A stretch of DNA of 64,000 bases from positions 232,429-296,428 of the forward strand of contig NW_022985226.1 in NCBI RefSeq assembly GCF_010093535.1. Reading direction: 5' to 3'. Below the pieces are notes generated by a model. It saw only the letters and a list, made by a program, of their open reading frames with translations, was not told the DNA's origin and did not search any database. This document shows positions 1 to 10,763 of the stretch, in pieces. The first letter of the stretch is position 1. The number at the start of each line of letters is the position of its first letter. The position numbers and the translations under genes were made by a program. Origin of the DNA: Lindgomyces ingoldianus. Its lineage: Eukaryota; Ascomycota; Dothideomycetes; Pleosporales; Lindgomycetaceae.

Positions 1-1
1 A

Positions 2-1360
2 GGGGAAAGGGAACACATCGAGGGGCTTGATCCTGAGCTGCCCTGAGTGACCAAGGCGGGAGACAAAGATCTCGAAGTGCCCGTCGCCGTCTGCCCGACC
101 GCTGAAGCGGTCATGTCCCGTACTACGCCAAGTGGATACGATCGTATAAGGACCTTCCCTTCCGTCTCAGCCAATGGAATTCGGTTCCTTGATGGGAAGC
201 TAACCAAACCACACCGTTCCTGAAAGCAGGGGAGTTTTTATGGCAAGAAGGACACACCTTACTAAAGAGCTCGCTGCAGAAGAAGCGCTTCAAATCCTAG
301 AACTCTACGCAGGTGTCTATGAGCAATTTCTGGCGGTTCCTGTAGTACGCGGGAGGAAGGCGGAGAACGATAAATTTGCTGGTGGCTACTGGACTTCAAC
401 TTGCGAGGCATATATTTCAACAAATGACCGTGGGATCCAGGGCACGACTTCTCATGCTCTTGGCAAGAACTTCAGCAAGATGCCCGATATTACAGTTGAT
501 GATTCAGACAAAAACAAAGTGTTTCTATGGCAGAGCTAGTGCTACGTTACTCTATATCTATGACCCTTTGCGCATACGATTCTCCATGATTGGATTTTGA
601 TACAGACACCGTGCCAATAAATCGGCAACGCATTAGGGGTTTGTCAACTTGAGTTATCGGTGCTATGGCCATGCTGCATGGAGGCGACGGAGGTCTCGGT
701 CTTCCTCCTTAAGTATCTAAAATCTAAGTGGTACTGATTCCTGTTGGGCTGATTGCATAGACGAGCTAAGAGCAGCGAGAGAGCCAGATGGCCCAAGTCA
801 CAGATTTGAGAGCTTGTTTGAAGAAGGTAAACGTTCCCGTCCATGTTAGTGATCACGAGGGATAGTGAGTATGATTTTGGTGCTCCGGTCTTTGCCTCCC
901 TTTCTTTATTTCCTAATGCTAACCATATCTTTGTGATAATACTCCCAGCTGCAAGTTCGCAGATTGGGATTTGAAAAGAGTACCCCTGCGCCTTGAATTT
1001 AATCTTATAGATGCCGCCACCTCAGTAGTGAGCTATATGCGCCGCGAAACTGGCGCTAAGGGGGCTATTTCTATTCACGAGCTCGCTACTCAAGTTCCTG
1101 GAATGCTTGAGACGATACAACAGGAAATTTATAACAAGGCTAACGCGTCTTTTAAATCACACGGGCTGATTTTAGCTGACTGGGCTAAAGTCGTCCTGAC
1201 ATTAGACGCTCGAAACGTCGTCTTAATTCCGTTCTGTGAGGAACCAAAGTGTGAGGAGCGAATCAAAGAGAATACAAAAGGTGAAGACGAGGTCTGACTG
1301 GGCGGCCGGAAGCAGTCAAACATGGTCATGAAGCGCCTGTGTATTCCTTTTGAACAGGTT
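2..1360 (+). pseudogene. Decayed prolyl-tRNA synthetase (ProRS) gene, 5' end outside the window
   Basis: Pieces of a eukaryotic/archaeal-type cytosolic ProRS appear in order but in shifting frames. At 2-120 there is HIEG...AGDKDLEVPVAV, followed by the RPTSE-like motif 2 region. At 120-240 there is YAKWIRSYKDLPFRL, then FLWQEGHT. At 240-540 there is [22 protein letters not shown], then [18 protein letters not shown]. At 955-1300 lies the C-terminal piece WDLKRVPLRLE...VSYMRRETGAKG...VVLIPFCEEP, and at 1328-1360 the terminal LCIPFEQ. Damage seen directly: an in-frame TGA at 44-46 where the family has Trp, at least two frameshifts before 245, a TAG at 537-539, and loss of the stretch between about 540 and 955 that should hold motif 3 and the start of the anticodon-binding domain. 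The gene cannot make a full enzyme. An intact copy presumably lies elsewhere (inference). Confidence 0.88.
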
Positions 1361-1370
1361 CGTGCCTCCG

Positions 1371-2049
1371 CAGACATCTATCTCTCAGCTATAAATAGGA
1401 CCGAAGTTGCTGACCGTGTTGTGTCCCATCTAGCCGGACGGCCTTGTGAAAGGCGAGGCGAAGTGCATGAATCCACTGTGTGGAATGGTCGCAAAGTCGT
1501 GGACGATGTTCGGTCGCAGTTACCAGCGGATGTATTCAAAGTGCTTGAGTTGTTTTTAGGGATCGCCGTCGATGTCGATGACAGACGCTTTGCTGAAGCG
1601 GAGAAAATCGACAGAATAGGGAGCACGAAAGTAGACTGGAATGGAACTTCTGGGCTGTGCGTACAGGGCAGCGTTTAATTTCCACTCCCACTGCAACGAG
1701 GCAACTTTTGGCATAGAGCAAAGGCTAAGCGCAGGTGCACAAGACAGTGGTGCCAGACATTTCGAGATTATGTCAGATTGACTGGTGAAAGTTGCTCAAA
1801 ATCAGGGTTAGAAACAGCTAGCAATACTGCAACTTCTGTAACACTTAAAGTTACTCCATAGTGGCACTTGATGGATGAGTTTGCGCGCCATGAACCGTGG
1901 TTTCCGCCGTTCCAAGCACTCTGGAGAGTCAAGAGGCTTGGCATGACATTCTCCACAAAGCTTAACGGTCACCTCGTGCCCTGATCCATCCACGGTACCC
2001 CAAGCGCAATGCTCTGAATCCATGGAATAACAATAATCCACGGCCCCCA
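1371..2049. other. Non-coding gap between the ProRS pseudogene and the methyltransferase
   Basis: Only short, mutually overlapping reading frames on both strands; none resembles a family I know. It includes the 3' flank of the minus-strand methyltransferase gene. Confidence 0.5.
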
Positions 2050-2904
2050 TCACACCCAACAAATCACCTGCACCTGCAAAATCCCAAACCACCCATCTAC
2101 TTCCTCTGCCCAAGCCTTCAAATCCCTAACCATAGCTCCTACTTCCTCCTCGCTTGCCCCCAACCCTCTAAACTTCCCCCCCATGCCCGCGTTTTCAATC
2201 CTCCCCGACAACCCCTCACTAAACCGCCTCCGCTCCTCCATAGTCGCATACACAGTCGTTGCAGCTCCCTTCACCATCTTCTCTGGATCACACCCCGCCT
2301 CCCTCGCCCACGCCGGCAATAAGCATCCTGCACGATGCCCCAGCTCGTGAGGTGCGCTCATCGGATGTTGACGGTCGGTTTTAACGATCGTCAGATTATA
2401 TAAATACTTATCCCAGAGCTGGAGACCCGGGAGGTACGGGTGCCAATGAAATGGAAGATCTGATTCCCTGCACGCGATAAACCCGCCAGGCTTACAAACT
2501 CTCTTCATCTCTCTCATCGCCTTCACCGGCTCCGGGATATGTATGAGGACTTGACTTGTAAATACAACGTCGAACGTATCACTGGGATACTTGAGTCCAT
2601 CAACGATGTTGCCGAGTTCGAATGTGACATTTGGGGGTGTGGGGGAGAGTTTGGAAAGATAGGAGCGGGCTTGGGAGAGCACTTCTTCCGTGAGGTCGAT
2701 GCCTGTAACGGTTCCTTCAGGGACGTATTTGGCGAAGGAGGCGGATATGGATCCAGGGCCGCAGCCGACGTCGAGGATGCAGGACTTGGGAGAGAGGTGG
2801 GGGAGAACGAAGGCGCCCTCGACTTCGGCGGATCGGAGGGCGTGAGCTGCAGTTACGCAGGGGTGGTGGCCTTGAGCGTATGTTGATTTTTGATGGGCGC
2901 TCAT
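2050..2904 (-). CDS. Class I SAM-dependent methyltransferase (UbiE/Methyltransf_11-like)
   Basis: Single exon, 284 residues. The start is set at the ATG at 2904 (MSAHQKSTYAQ), because the frame upstream of it is low-complexity and unlike the family. The SAM-binding motif I is ILDVGCGPGS at about 43-52. It is followed by the acidic strand-2 end TVTGIDLT, and by FDVVFTSQVLIHIPEPVKAMREMKRVCKPGG (motifs II/III). This layout matches small-molecule methyltransferases of the UbiE type. There is no membrane segment or signal peptide, so it is probably cytosolic. The substrate is unknown. The C-terminal third carries an acidic, amphipathic stretch (GASEEEVGAMVRDLKAW), usual for fungal members of the family. 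It stands alone between two decayed genes, and no biosynthetic partner is adjacent. Confidence 0.85.
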   Translation of the reverse strand: MSAHQKSTYAQGHHPCVTAAHALRSAEVEGAFVLPHLSPKSCILDVGCGPGSISASFAKYVPEGTVTGIDLTEEVLSQARSYLSKLSPTPPNVTFELGNIVDGLKYPSDTFDVVFTSQVLIHIPEPVKAMREMKRVCKPGGFIACRESDLPFHWHPYLPGLQLWDKYLYNLTIVKTDRQHPMSAPHELGHRAGCLLPAWAREAGCDPEKMVKGAATTVYATMEERRRFSEGLSGRIENAGMGGKFRGLGASEEEVGAMVRDLKAWAEEVDGWFGILQVQVICWV

Positions 2905-3660
2905 GGTTTCGTAGTGGTAGAAGTGAGTTACCTTGGATATGAATTTAGGAGGAGTATCATTTAAACTACTATACTTAGGTAGAAAGCTGCAGGTGTGACG
3001 TATGCGGGGTAAGTAAGCTGTGCGGAAAGGAAAACTTGAATGGCAAAGAGATCCACTCTTCAACAACATTAAACATCGGTACTCGCGCTTTCGTGTGTCA
3101 TCTCCGAACCCTCCGAAAAGTGGAGTATGACTCTCCCCTCTCGAGGGCCTAATCCACTCATATATCAATCGGATGCAATCTGTCCCCACAACTAAGTAAG
3201 CAGTATCTGGATGATAGTAAGAGCACCCGCATATATGAGCATGAGGAATTTCTTGTCGGGGTGATGCTGGGACCCTTTCCTGCATAATTCTATCCTGCCA
3301 AAAAAAAACAATCATTACACTTCAATGCGGTATTCCAAGAGCACCCATTCTAGACTTGAATCGCCTTCACCACCGTATGCCAAATCATCTAAGCCAAGTT
3401 TTCTAAGCGGAGTAGCCTCGCAACTGCTCCATCCTGCCACTATTGAGAAGAGAGGGTATATTGCCAGGACCCATGTTCAAACCAGAACTCATAGTTGTGG
3501 TTTAGGGAGGGTAGGGTCGGGCTACCATTGACTAGATTAACCCAATCGTGATCCGACCGCTCCAAACCCGAACCCATGACCGCTATCTGGAAGTTCAGAG
3601 ACATTTTAAGTCCCACCGTCTACGTGTTCATACTACACAGGAACTCCCACATTTTTCCGT
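2905..3660. other. Intergenic region upstream of the methyltransferase
   Basis: The frame of the methyltransferase stays open upstream to about 3315, but without conserved content. I read this stretch as promoter/5' UTR plus unannotated DNA. Confidence 0.45.
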
Positions 3661-3673
3661 TGCTTGGAGATCA

Positions 3674-5620
3674 TTAGAGGCAAATCGCCCTCAAGATCTT
3701 CCCTTCCCCACCTACCCTTCTCGTCGTGTCTAATCCTAGCATCTTTAAGTTCGCCTCCGAATTAGCTTCGACCTTATTCATTCTTGCCTTAAGCGCTGTG
3801 ATCACGCCGTTTGTTGACAGTCTGTCAGCTTTCATATACTCACAGACGCTCTTCTCCATCGCGCTTAGATCCCCGCCAACGTTTCTGCAGAAAGCTCTGA
3901 AACTTTCGTCCATGGTCTATTTGTGATTATTACAATTTGTCTCCAAGACCCCGACTCTTGAACAGGTTCCATCAAAACATTGGTTATGCTTTTAGGGTTT
4001 TGTGAAGTCGTAGTTGCTTGTGGTTTCCAAAGCGTTGATCCTTTCGACATGGCGCCTACCACCGCTCCAGAGCTGTGGTCTTCTTAACCTGCTCTTCATC
4101 ATGAACATTTAGCAGCTTAATTTCAGCCACTTTACCATGGCTTGTATAGCCGTCTTTCTTAATGTTGTCTAAGTCGAGATCAACTTTACCAGTCTCAGTA
4201 TCGTAGAATGGCCTGTACAAATCCTCCGCGGTTTACTGGGCAGTCTTGATACACAAGACGTGTCTCTCCTTAATTGCAGTAATATTCTTGAGACCGCCTG
4301 GGCCTTGAATAGTTTCGATACGCGCTAGGGTTTCTGGGGTTGGGAGTCCGGCGGGTTTATGATCCAGGCACTCCAGTTTGATGCTGTCGGTCTAGATGTC
4401 CTGTGGAAGATATTTCAGCGGCCTAATGTCATCCACTAGTCAGGGTACTTGCTTCTTCAACACGGCGAGTCTCTCCAGAATTCCAGTGACTGCCAGATTC
4501 GTACCTAGCCGAAGAGCCCGTATATCATCTAGATTTTTTTTTATTTTCTTTGCGTTGCAATCTCGGTCATCGTTTAATTCGGATTAAATCCCGCAAAGGC
4601 GGCCTTTCAAACCTCAAGTTGGATGATTTGAGCGCTGTACTCTGACACCTTCGCTAAGCTCCTTTTGAGTTGCTTGCCTTTGGAAGGGGCACCTTTCAAC
4701 GGAAGTGTCTCGCTAACTGGCTGGCTAGCCTTGCCGTCCTTGCCGCCCAAAAATTTGAGTCTATCCTCAACTCTTTTCAAGTCGGTTATGCATTGTGACA
4801 TCGACGCGCGGGCGTGATTGAGGGGTTCTAGGTGAGATTCAATAAGCCCTAACTTGTTGAAACGGGTGACTGATTGAGACACGAGTTTGTCAACTATCGC
4901 TTTTTGGGAGGTATCCCAAGTCGATGCCATCTCGATCTCCGATTATGATTTCGCAAAGGTCTCTTCCACTCCCGTAACACGCGCCTCAAATCTGTTCGCA
5001 AGTCCACTAAGCTTGTGTTTGACTTCCTGGGCCTGGACCTTCTCGGCCGCTTTCGAGTTTTCGGCTCGTGATACATACTGCGTCGAAAGCCCCGCAAGCT
5101 GGTGTTCCCAATCGTCACGATTCACAGGCGCCTTAGATCGGCCTTTGAATCGCTCGGTCTCGCCTTCCGAGTGGAAAAAGTGCTCAGAATTGGGATTTTC
5201 CAAGGAACCAACTCCTATCACACATCTGCGAAGTTATTCCGTTATTCCATCATCAGCTTTCTTGCCAGTCACTCTGTAAAAGACTCCTCGCCACTCATTT
5301 TCATCGACTTCAGAGTAGGTTTAATCTCGTTAAGACTCAGGCTGTTTCTACTGGGCCTAGCCACCGATACTAGTGTTAAGGTAAGGGCCGTTTCCTTTGG
5401 CAGCCTGTGCCGCTCTCTCCTCGATGTTGACAGTGGAAACACAGCAGAAGATCTCGGGTCCACAGCGACGAGACGCCGAAGGGATTGAGTTTGCGTATCA
5501 TTGTGCTGAAATGTTAAATGGCATTCTGTACTCCTTCAAGGGTGGAAGGCCTGGTCTAGATCGTTATCGAAGGGAGTTGGTGGGCGCCGGGAGACCGTCT
5601 TCTTGGTAGCAAGAGCGGCA
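3674..5620 (-). pseudogene. Decayed minus-strand gene for a coiled-coil protein (family unknown)
   Basis: A chain of minus-strand peptide segments, each 60-110 residues and rich in K/E/S/L, runs head to tail: about 5463-5269, 5221-4943, 4930-4607, a stretch near 4310-4050, 4062-3865 and 3913-3674. In between are stops and frame changes, such as the stop that ends the segment at 4943 and the TAA that splits the segment near 4235. Segments such as HKLSGLANRFEARVTGVEE and TDLKRVEDRLKFLGG look like amphipathic helices. I cannot name a family. The organisation suggests one long coiled-coil gene broken by several mutations rather than clean introns. It lies back to back with the intact coiled-coil gene that starts at 6311 and could be a relative, but I could not align the two convincingly by eye. 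Confidence 0.45.
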
Positions 5621-6310
5621 TTCTCGATCTCGATCTCGATTTTGCGCTTCTTTGGAAAGGATTGGGCATATGCGATCACCTGCCATGAAGGACGCTAGAC
5701 AGGTCGCTTGACCGGAAAGTAGAGCTGGAGTGAAATTGTGACGACTAATTTGAAGTTAATAGACAACTTCGAGTTTGATGAGGACTAATTAAAGGCTGGA
5801 GCCTTTGGGGAGGGCCCTAGTTTCATCTTTTCGACGCCCTAGATGCCGAAATTGATGGCCAATCGCTAGAAGAAATTCACTTCCCGATGTCCTACTTTCC
5901 TGAAATCTGGTCGCTCTGTGTAAGAACTAGGGTCACAGCAGACCATATCTCCGCCCCATCGCTCTCATTGTGTCCTGCCTCTTGTGCAACGACAAAAGCA
6001 CCCCTCTGACCCTATTTACTCTACCCGCCTTCGGAATCCGCGGAGATGGATGGGTACTTGTAGCGTTTGTGCCGCACTACCCATAGTTTGATGTTTTGCG
6101 AATGTTCTAATAACTCATTCGAATGAGTGGTAAAGCTTGTATTTACCTTTACCCACTGTCACCTATCTGTTTAGTTCCCGTTGAGCCGGGTCGTTGCCGC
6201 CCTCCTACATATCGTCGTTGCGTACAATTTTTTCTCTCAACCATTGCATTCCTTTGTGAACACTTCTTCTCTACCTTACGATATCGCCTTTCCTGTCACG
6301 CCTAACAATC
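5621..6310. other. Intergenic region with a CTCGAT triplet run
   Basis: Holds a short tandem of CTCGAT (three copies near 5625-5642) and the presumed promoter of the coiled-coil gene at 6311. No coding signal seen. Confidence 0.45.
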
Positions 6311-8596
6311 ATGACAGCGAAATCAACGAAGGTCAGTCTCAAGAGACACTCAACGGAACAACAAAACGCGACAGCGACTACCATCGATGATTCCACACCA
6401 CTCATCAGTCCTGTACTAAGAAAATACTGTGGACGAGTGCAGGAGAATCTCAATAGTAGTAGGGACCAACCAACGATGGGAGCTAAGCATGCAGCGAAGC
6501 CACACATGAATTTGGCAGAGGAACATTCGCCCCTCGTCGGCCCGCTCAAAGGTACTGGAGACAGGAGAAAGTGGAGAGTAGATTTAGATAGCGACGATTC
6601 CTCGAGTGAAAAGGATGCGCCATCTTTCTTTAGAACCCCAGAGAAGCACCGATCCCCAAAAAGGGTTAAGAAAGTTTCTAACGGTGAAACATTAAGGGTA
6701 CAAGCCAATGTAAGTCATCCACCGTTAGCTTCTTTTCTGTCTAACATTGCTGACGGGGAATGAAGATGAAAAAGGACTCCGATTTCAACACAGGCGCTAA
6801 ATACCGATCGGTGATCAGTGTGGAGCGACTCCGAAATAGCGAAACCCGGTTCAATTCAACTCAAAGCCCTGACACTTCTTATCAGAAAACGACATATTCC
6901 AAAAATAGGGGTGGAAATCAGCCTGCGTCATGTGCAAAGAAGAGAATTGAAGCACAACGCAGCCAGAAGCTTGTCGGTGGTGACTTGCTTTTAAAGAAAC
7001 TCGGAAATGGCTCTCAACAACCACTCGCTACTGTAGATCCAATGGAGACTCCAATAACCAGTCTGGATGAACGCCTTACTCGGGTAGAGAAGAAAATCGG
7101 GTTTTATCACAAGTACTTAAAGGGATCGGTTGATGATATCTCTCCCAGCGTCCAGATTGAAATTGATATTGCGAGAGAGAATCACAAGGAGTTTGAGAGG
7201 TTTGTGCGGGACAAGTTCGCAGAAGAATACAACATCAGCACCGTCACTACCCGGTGTGAGTCGCTGACTGAAACCTGCACCGGCTTAGCCGCCACCACCA
7301 CGAAGACCAACGAAGGCTTAACCAGTCTGAAAGAAGGTGTTCGCAGCGTTGAAGCGACTATGATTTCTCAAAAGGCCAGCCAGGACCTAATCAACGACAA
7401 CCTCTCCATCGATTTCCTTGAGGCAAAGTCGAAACTGGCTGACACTAACCAACGAATCGCGGAAGATATTCTCCCACGACTTCGGGGTTTCGACGGACTC
7501 GTTGAGCGCATACAGAAGCTAGAAAATGAGACAAAGACAAGCCTGACTGAAGACGTTCTCCTACGACTCAGGGCTTCTGATGGAGTCGTTGAGTCCATCC
7601 ACAATCTAGAACTTGAGCTATCTTCTCTTAGGCAGACTGCGGAGCGTCTTGAAGCAAATGTTCCCGAACTTATCACGGACTTAGCGCTTGGAGATATCTG
7701 CAAGCTACAATCGCAGGTCACAGAGATACAAGAATCCCTCGACAAAAGAACGCCACCCCAAGTGACGGACCCAGCAATTGATCAGCTGAAAAAGCTGGTC
7801 GAGCAACAAGATAAAACTATTAAGTCACTCACTAGCGGCAATGCCACACTCACAGTTAACTACAAGTCACTTGTGAACGACAACCGGGCACTTCAAGTCG
7901 ACAATGAAGCCCGCAGAAACGAAATCGCCGCCATGAATCGGCGATTTAACGAGCGTATCCACAAACTGGAAGCTTCTCGGACCGAACTACATCGCGGTGA
8001 CGTTGCCACCGAGGTTGGTCGTGTCTTAGAAAACGTGTTTACGGTGAACCACTTAGAGCAAAAAGCGATTCTATCGAATCACAGGGGCCGACTTGAGGCT
8101 CTAGAGAGGATGAATGTCGAAGGGGTGAAAGCGCTGGTCGATTCTAAATCCAAGGAGATGGGTTCCCAGCTCAAGAAGGAAATCACCAGTGTCCAAAATC
8201 ACTTCGCTCAGTCTGTTCTTGACACTCAGGAACTTGTAAGTATTCCCTGCGAGCCTTCGTCGGTCTGCTGTCAGGCACTAATGTCATTCAACGCAGTTGA
8301 ATGCACGAATCAATTCTGTTGCGCGAGCCGCCATTGGTCCCTGGCTCAGTCTCACCGGCTCAGCTGCCCGTAATCACCAATCTCCTCTATCGCGGCCTCA
8401 TAGTCAGCAGAGCATGTCACCCACTGCTACTCGCGCCAATAGCCACAGAGTGTTGGGCAACCTGCCGCATCAGCAACAAGTTCGAATGCCCCAGCAACAA
8501 CAACAACAACAGCGGCAGCAGCAGCAGCACAATGTGGTGAGCCGACAATTTCAAATACCGCAACAACAACAACAACAACAACAGGTGCAGCAGTAG
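6311..8596 (+). CDS. Coiled-coil protein with polyglutamine C-terminus, three exons; not recognised
   Basis: Exons 6311-6709, 6766-8235 and 8297-8596 give 722 residues. Both introns (56 and 61 bases) are phase 0 with GTAAGT donors, CTAAC/CTAAT branch sites and AG acceptors, which supports the model strongly. Residues 1-200 are polar and probably disordered, with basic patches such as PEKHRSPKRVKK that could act as a nuclear signal. Roughly 200-620 is heptad-like, rich in L/E/K/R/S, with two similar blocks (EDILPRLRGFDGLVERIQKLE and EDVLLRLRASDGVVESIHNLE) that look like an internal duplication. The last 100 residues are S/P/Q-rich with two glutamine runs at about 8490-8530 and 8562-8595. There is no signal peptide or membrane segment. 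I do not recognise a family. A structural, nuclear or cytoskeletal role is possible but unproven. Codons look normal and undamaged, unlike the neighbouring relic. Confidence 0.72.
8492..8595 (+). repeat. Two CAA/CAG runs encoding polyglutamine
   Basis: CAACAACAACAG-type runs at about 8490-8530 and 8561-8593, interrupted by a short non-repeat segment. They lie in frame in the third exon of the coiled-coil gene and are likely length-variable. Confidence 0.85.
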
Positions 8597-10763
8597 CGTT
8601 CTCCTCCACCTGGCACATACCAGTAGCTTAACGCGAGGCATTCAGTGAGGCCCTCACGCAAGCCAAGATCCTGAGTGGGCAGTAACAACAGCATCCGATT
8701 TCCCTCCTTAAGACATGCGATCAGCTCAACTTCAGGCCCTCGACAGGGCGCTCATGCAATCCAACATCCCGAGCGCACTACAGCACGTGCACATAGGAGT
8801 AACGACTTATCATCTCCCGTTTATTGTTACCGTCAACAGCCTCCCGGCATTTCTCTACTGGCTCAGGGCCATCAATTCCCTCCCCAGCAGCATCCCCTAG
8901 GACCCACCTCCACAACAATACTCTTCCAACACGTAGACGTGATTGTGATACCGAATTCCTAGCCTAGGAGCACCGAGAAGAATATATCAAGTAGTGCATA
9001 ACGGTCGATAAGAGGAGAAACGCAGCTTTGCCTGCCGAGATATGGCCTCGCCATGAATGCCAGGAGGGATGGGATATTTGTATTTAACAAGTAAATTTCC
9101 CATGCCACAGAATCCTCCAACGGTTGAGACCCACCTCCACAACAACTCCCTCCTTGTGCACCAGAACCGGGGATAGTGTATCAGGTAGTGCACTGGCAAT
9201 TAATTTAGTTTTACGAGGGATTAATTGGGTCGGTGTGATATATTGATTTTCTTTTTTTTTTTGCATGTTCTTTCCTTCTATCTCGTTGTTATAGCATTAC
9301 TTGCCGTAGCTGGGAATACCTATCCTTACTTACTTGTATATCAATATCCTCCTCCACTAAACCAGTGATATATGTGATGTTTTCGAAATAGAGAGATCCT
9401 TTTAATACATCCACCCTTTCAAGTTCACTCGGCCAAAACAGACGGACAGGGCAGTCGTTGATTCAGGAGCGTGGGTTGAAAGTGTAAGCTTGGTTGGCTT
9501 GGCCTAGTTACAGTAAGTCTAACCATATTTCATCTAACGTAGAAGTTTCGGGATTAGGCCGGAATTCCGATTAACTCTGGAGTCGAAATTTCGGAAGTTA
9601 TTGTTGTTTGTTAGGGTTATTTGAGGATAGCTTGTATATTGCCAAGGACGAGTGTAATCGGTCCGAATGCGAATCCATTAATCCATTACGAGTAGGTATT
9701 CCGAAGGCTAGAGCAGGTCGAAAGCACCTCGCCCCATTGAACTGACCAAACCTCTCACAACATCACCCCCCAACATATTCAGAACAAACAACAAGACGGC
9801 GCCATAAGCTCGGCCCAGACCTACTTTGCCCTGCAAAACATAGCAGAACTTTTATTCTCCTGATTATTAGGAAATACAGTCCCAAGCAAATCCCAACCTC
9901 GGTGACGCACTCACCGGCATGCGCTCTATCTAAATATACTATGCCATGTTGTGTCATTCTCAGATATAATATATCACATTATATAGAAGTATATTGTACG
10001 AGAGTAAAGAGATAGTATCTTATCATCGGGAGAATGTATCCGTACAGTATAGTACCTAGGTTAGCCAAGTATAACTCCAATCCAAATCAAATCACCGAAA
10101 CCAGAAAGTGAAACTACTTCACCTGCCTCTCAAACCACTAACGTTCAGAGGTTAGAGGAGCCCCTATACCTACATCAACACTGCTATCGTGGGCTTTTCA
10201 GGAATTACGACGCTCCATCCACACAGTGCGGGGTATATGTTGGAATGACGAAACAGCGGGAAAGCTTGGAGTTGGGGGACAATATCTCGTTGTGCGCAGA
10301 GCAGAGAGGAGCGCTGCAACATGATATCGAGGAATTCAATCTAATCCCAAGCACCATCACACACTTAGATTTTGCTTTGCAATGACGGAGCCTTTGGGTC
10401 GTGTGCATGAAGAAGAGAGAAAATAACCGAATTTCCTACAATTACAGTCCCGTTCGCGTGATCCATCGCTTCCTACCCTGACGCCGCCAACACCCACACT
10501 CTTCTTGCCCGGCAAGTTCAAGTTAAAAGAATGTACTGCATGCAAGACCCATTCCTCGGAGAATTTCTACTAAAAACATGTCGTATACGCCATAATCACA
10601 TCCGACCATCATCCATCATCCATCACCCATCGTCCATGCCATGCTATACCATGCCACCGTAGGCCATGTCTAAGAAAACCAGCCCTCAATCGAATCAGCC
10701 AAACCGCCCTACCCCATGACAACCAGTGCCACAGGACTCAACACCACCGCAAATGCCCTCAAC
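8597..10763. other. 2.2-kb intergenic region with a local imperfect duplication
   Basis: No supported gene. Just after the coiled-coil gene, 8675-8962 has a Q/P/H-rich open frame that may be an eroded extension of that gene. The words GACCCACCTCCACAACAA and ATCA(A/G)GTAGTGCA occur at about 8900 and 8985 and again at about 9128 and 9180, which indicates a diverged duplication of about 230 bases. From about 9300 on the DNA is AT-rich and featureless. Near 10605-10660 there is a run of CCATC/CCATG words. Confidence 0.5.

Noticed and set aside
1378..1721. Serine/threonine-rich minus-strand frames behind the ProRS remnant
   Set aside because: Looks somewhat protein-like, but no motif could be matched and both strands are open, so no call.
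7368..7745. Minus-strand frame of 125 codons inside the coiled-coil gene
   Set aside because: Antisense shadow of an exon with a clear coding structure; serine-rich composition typical of such shadows.
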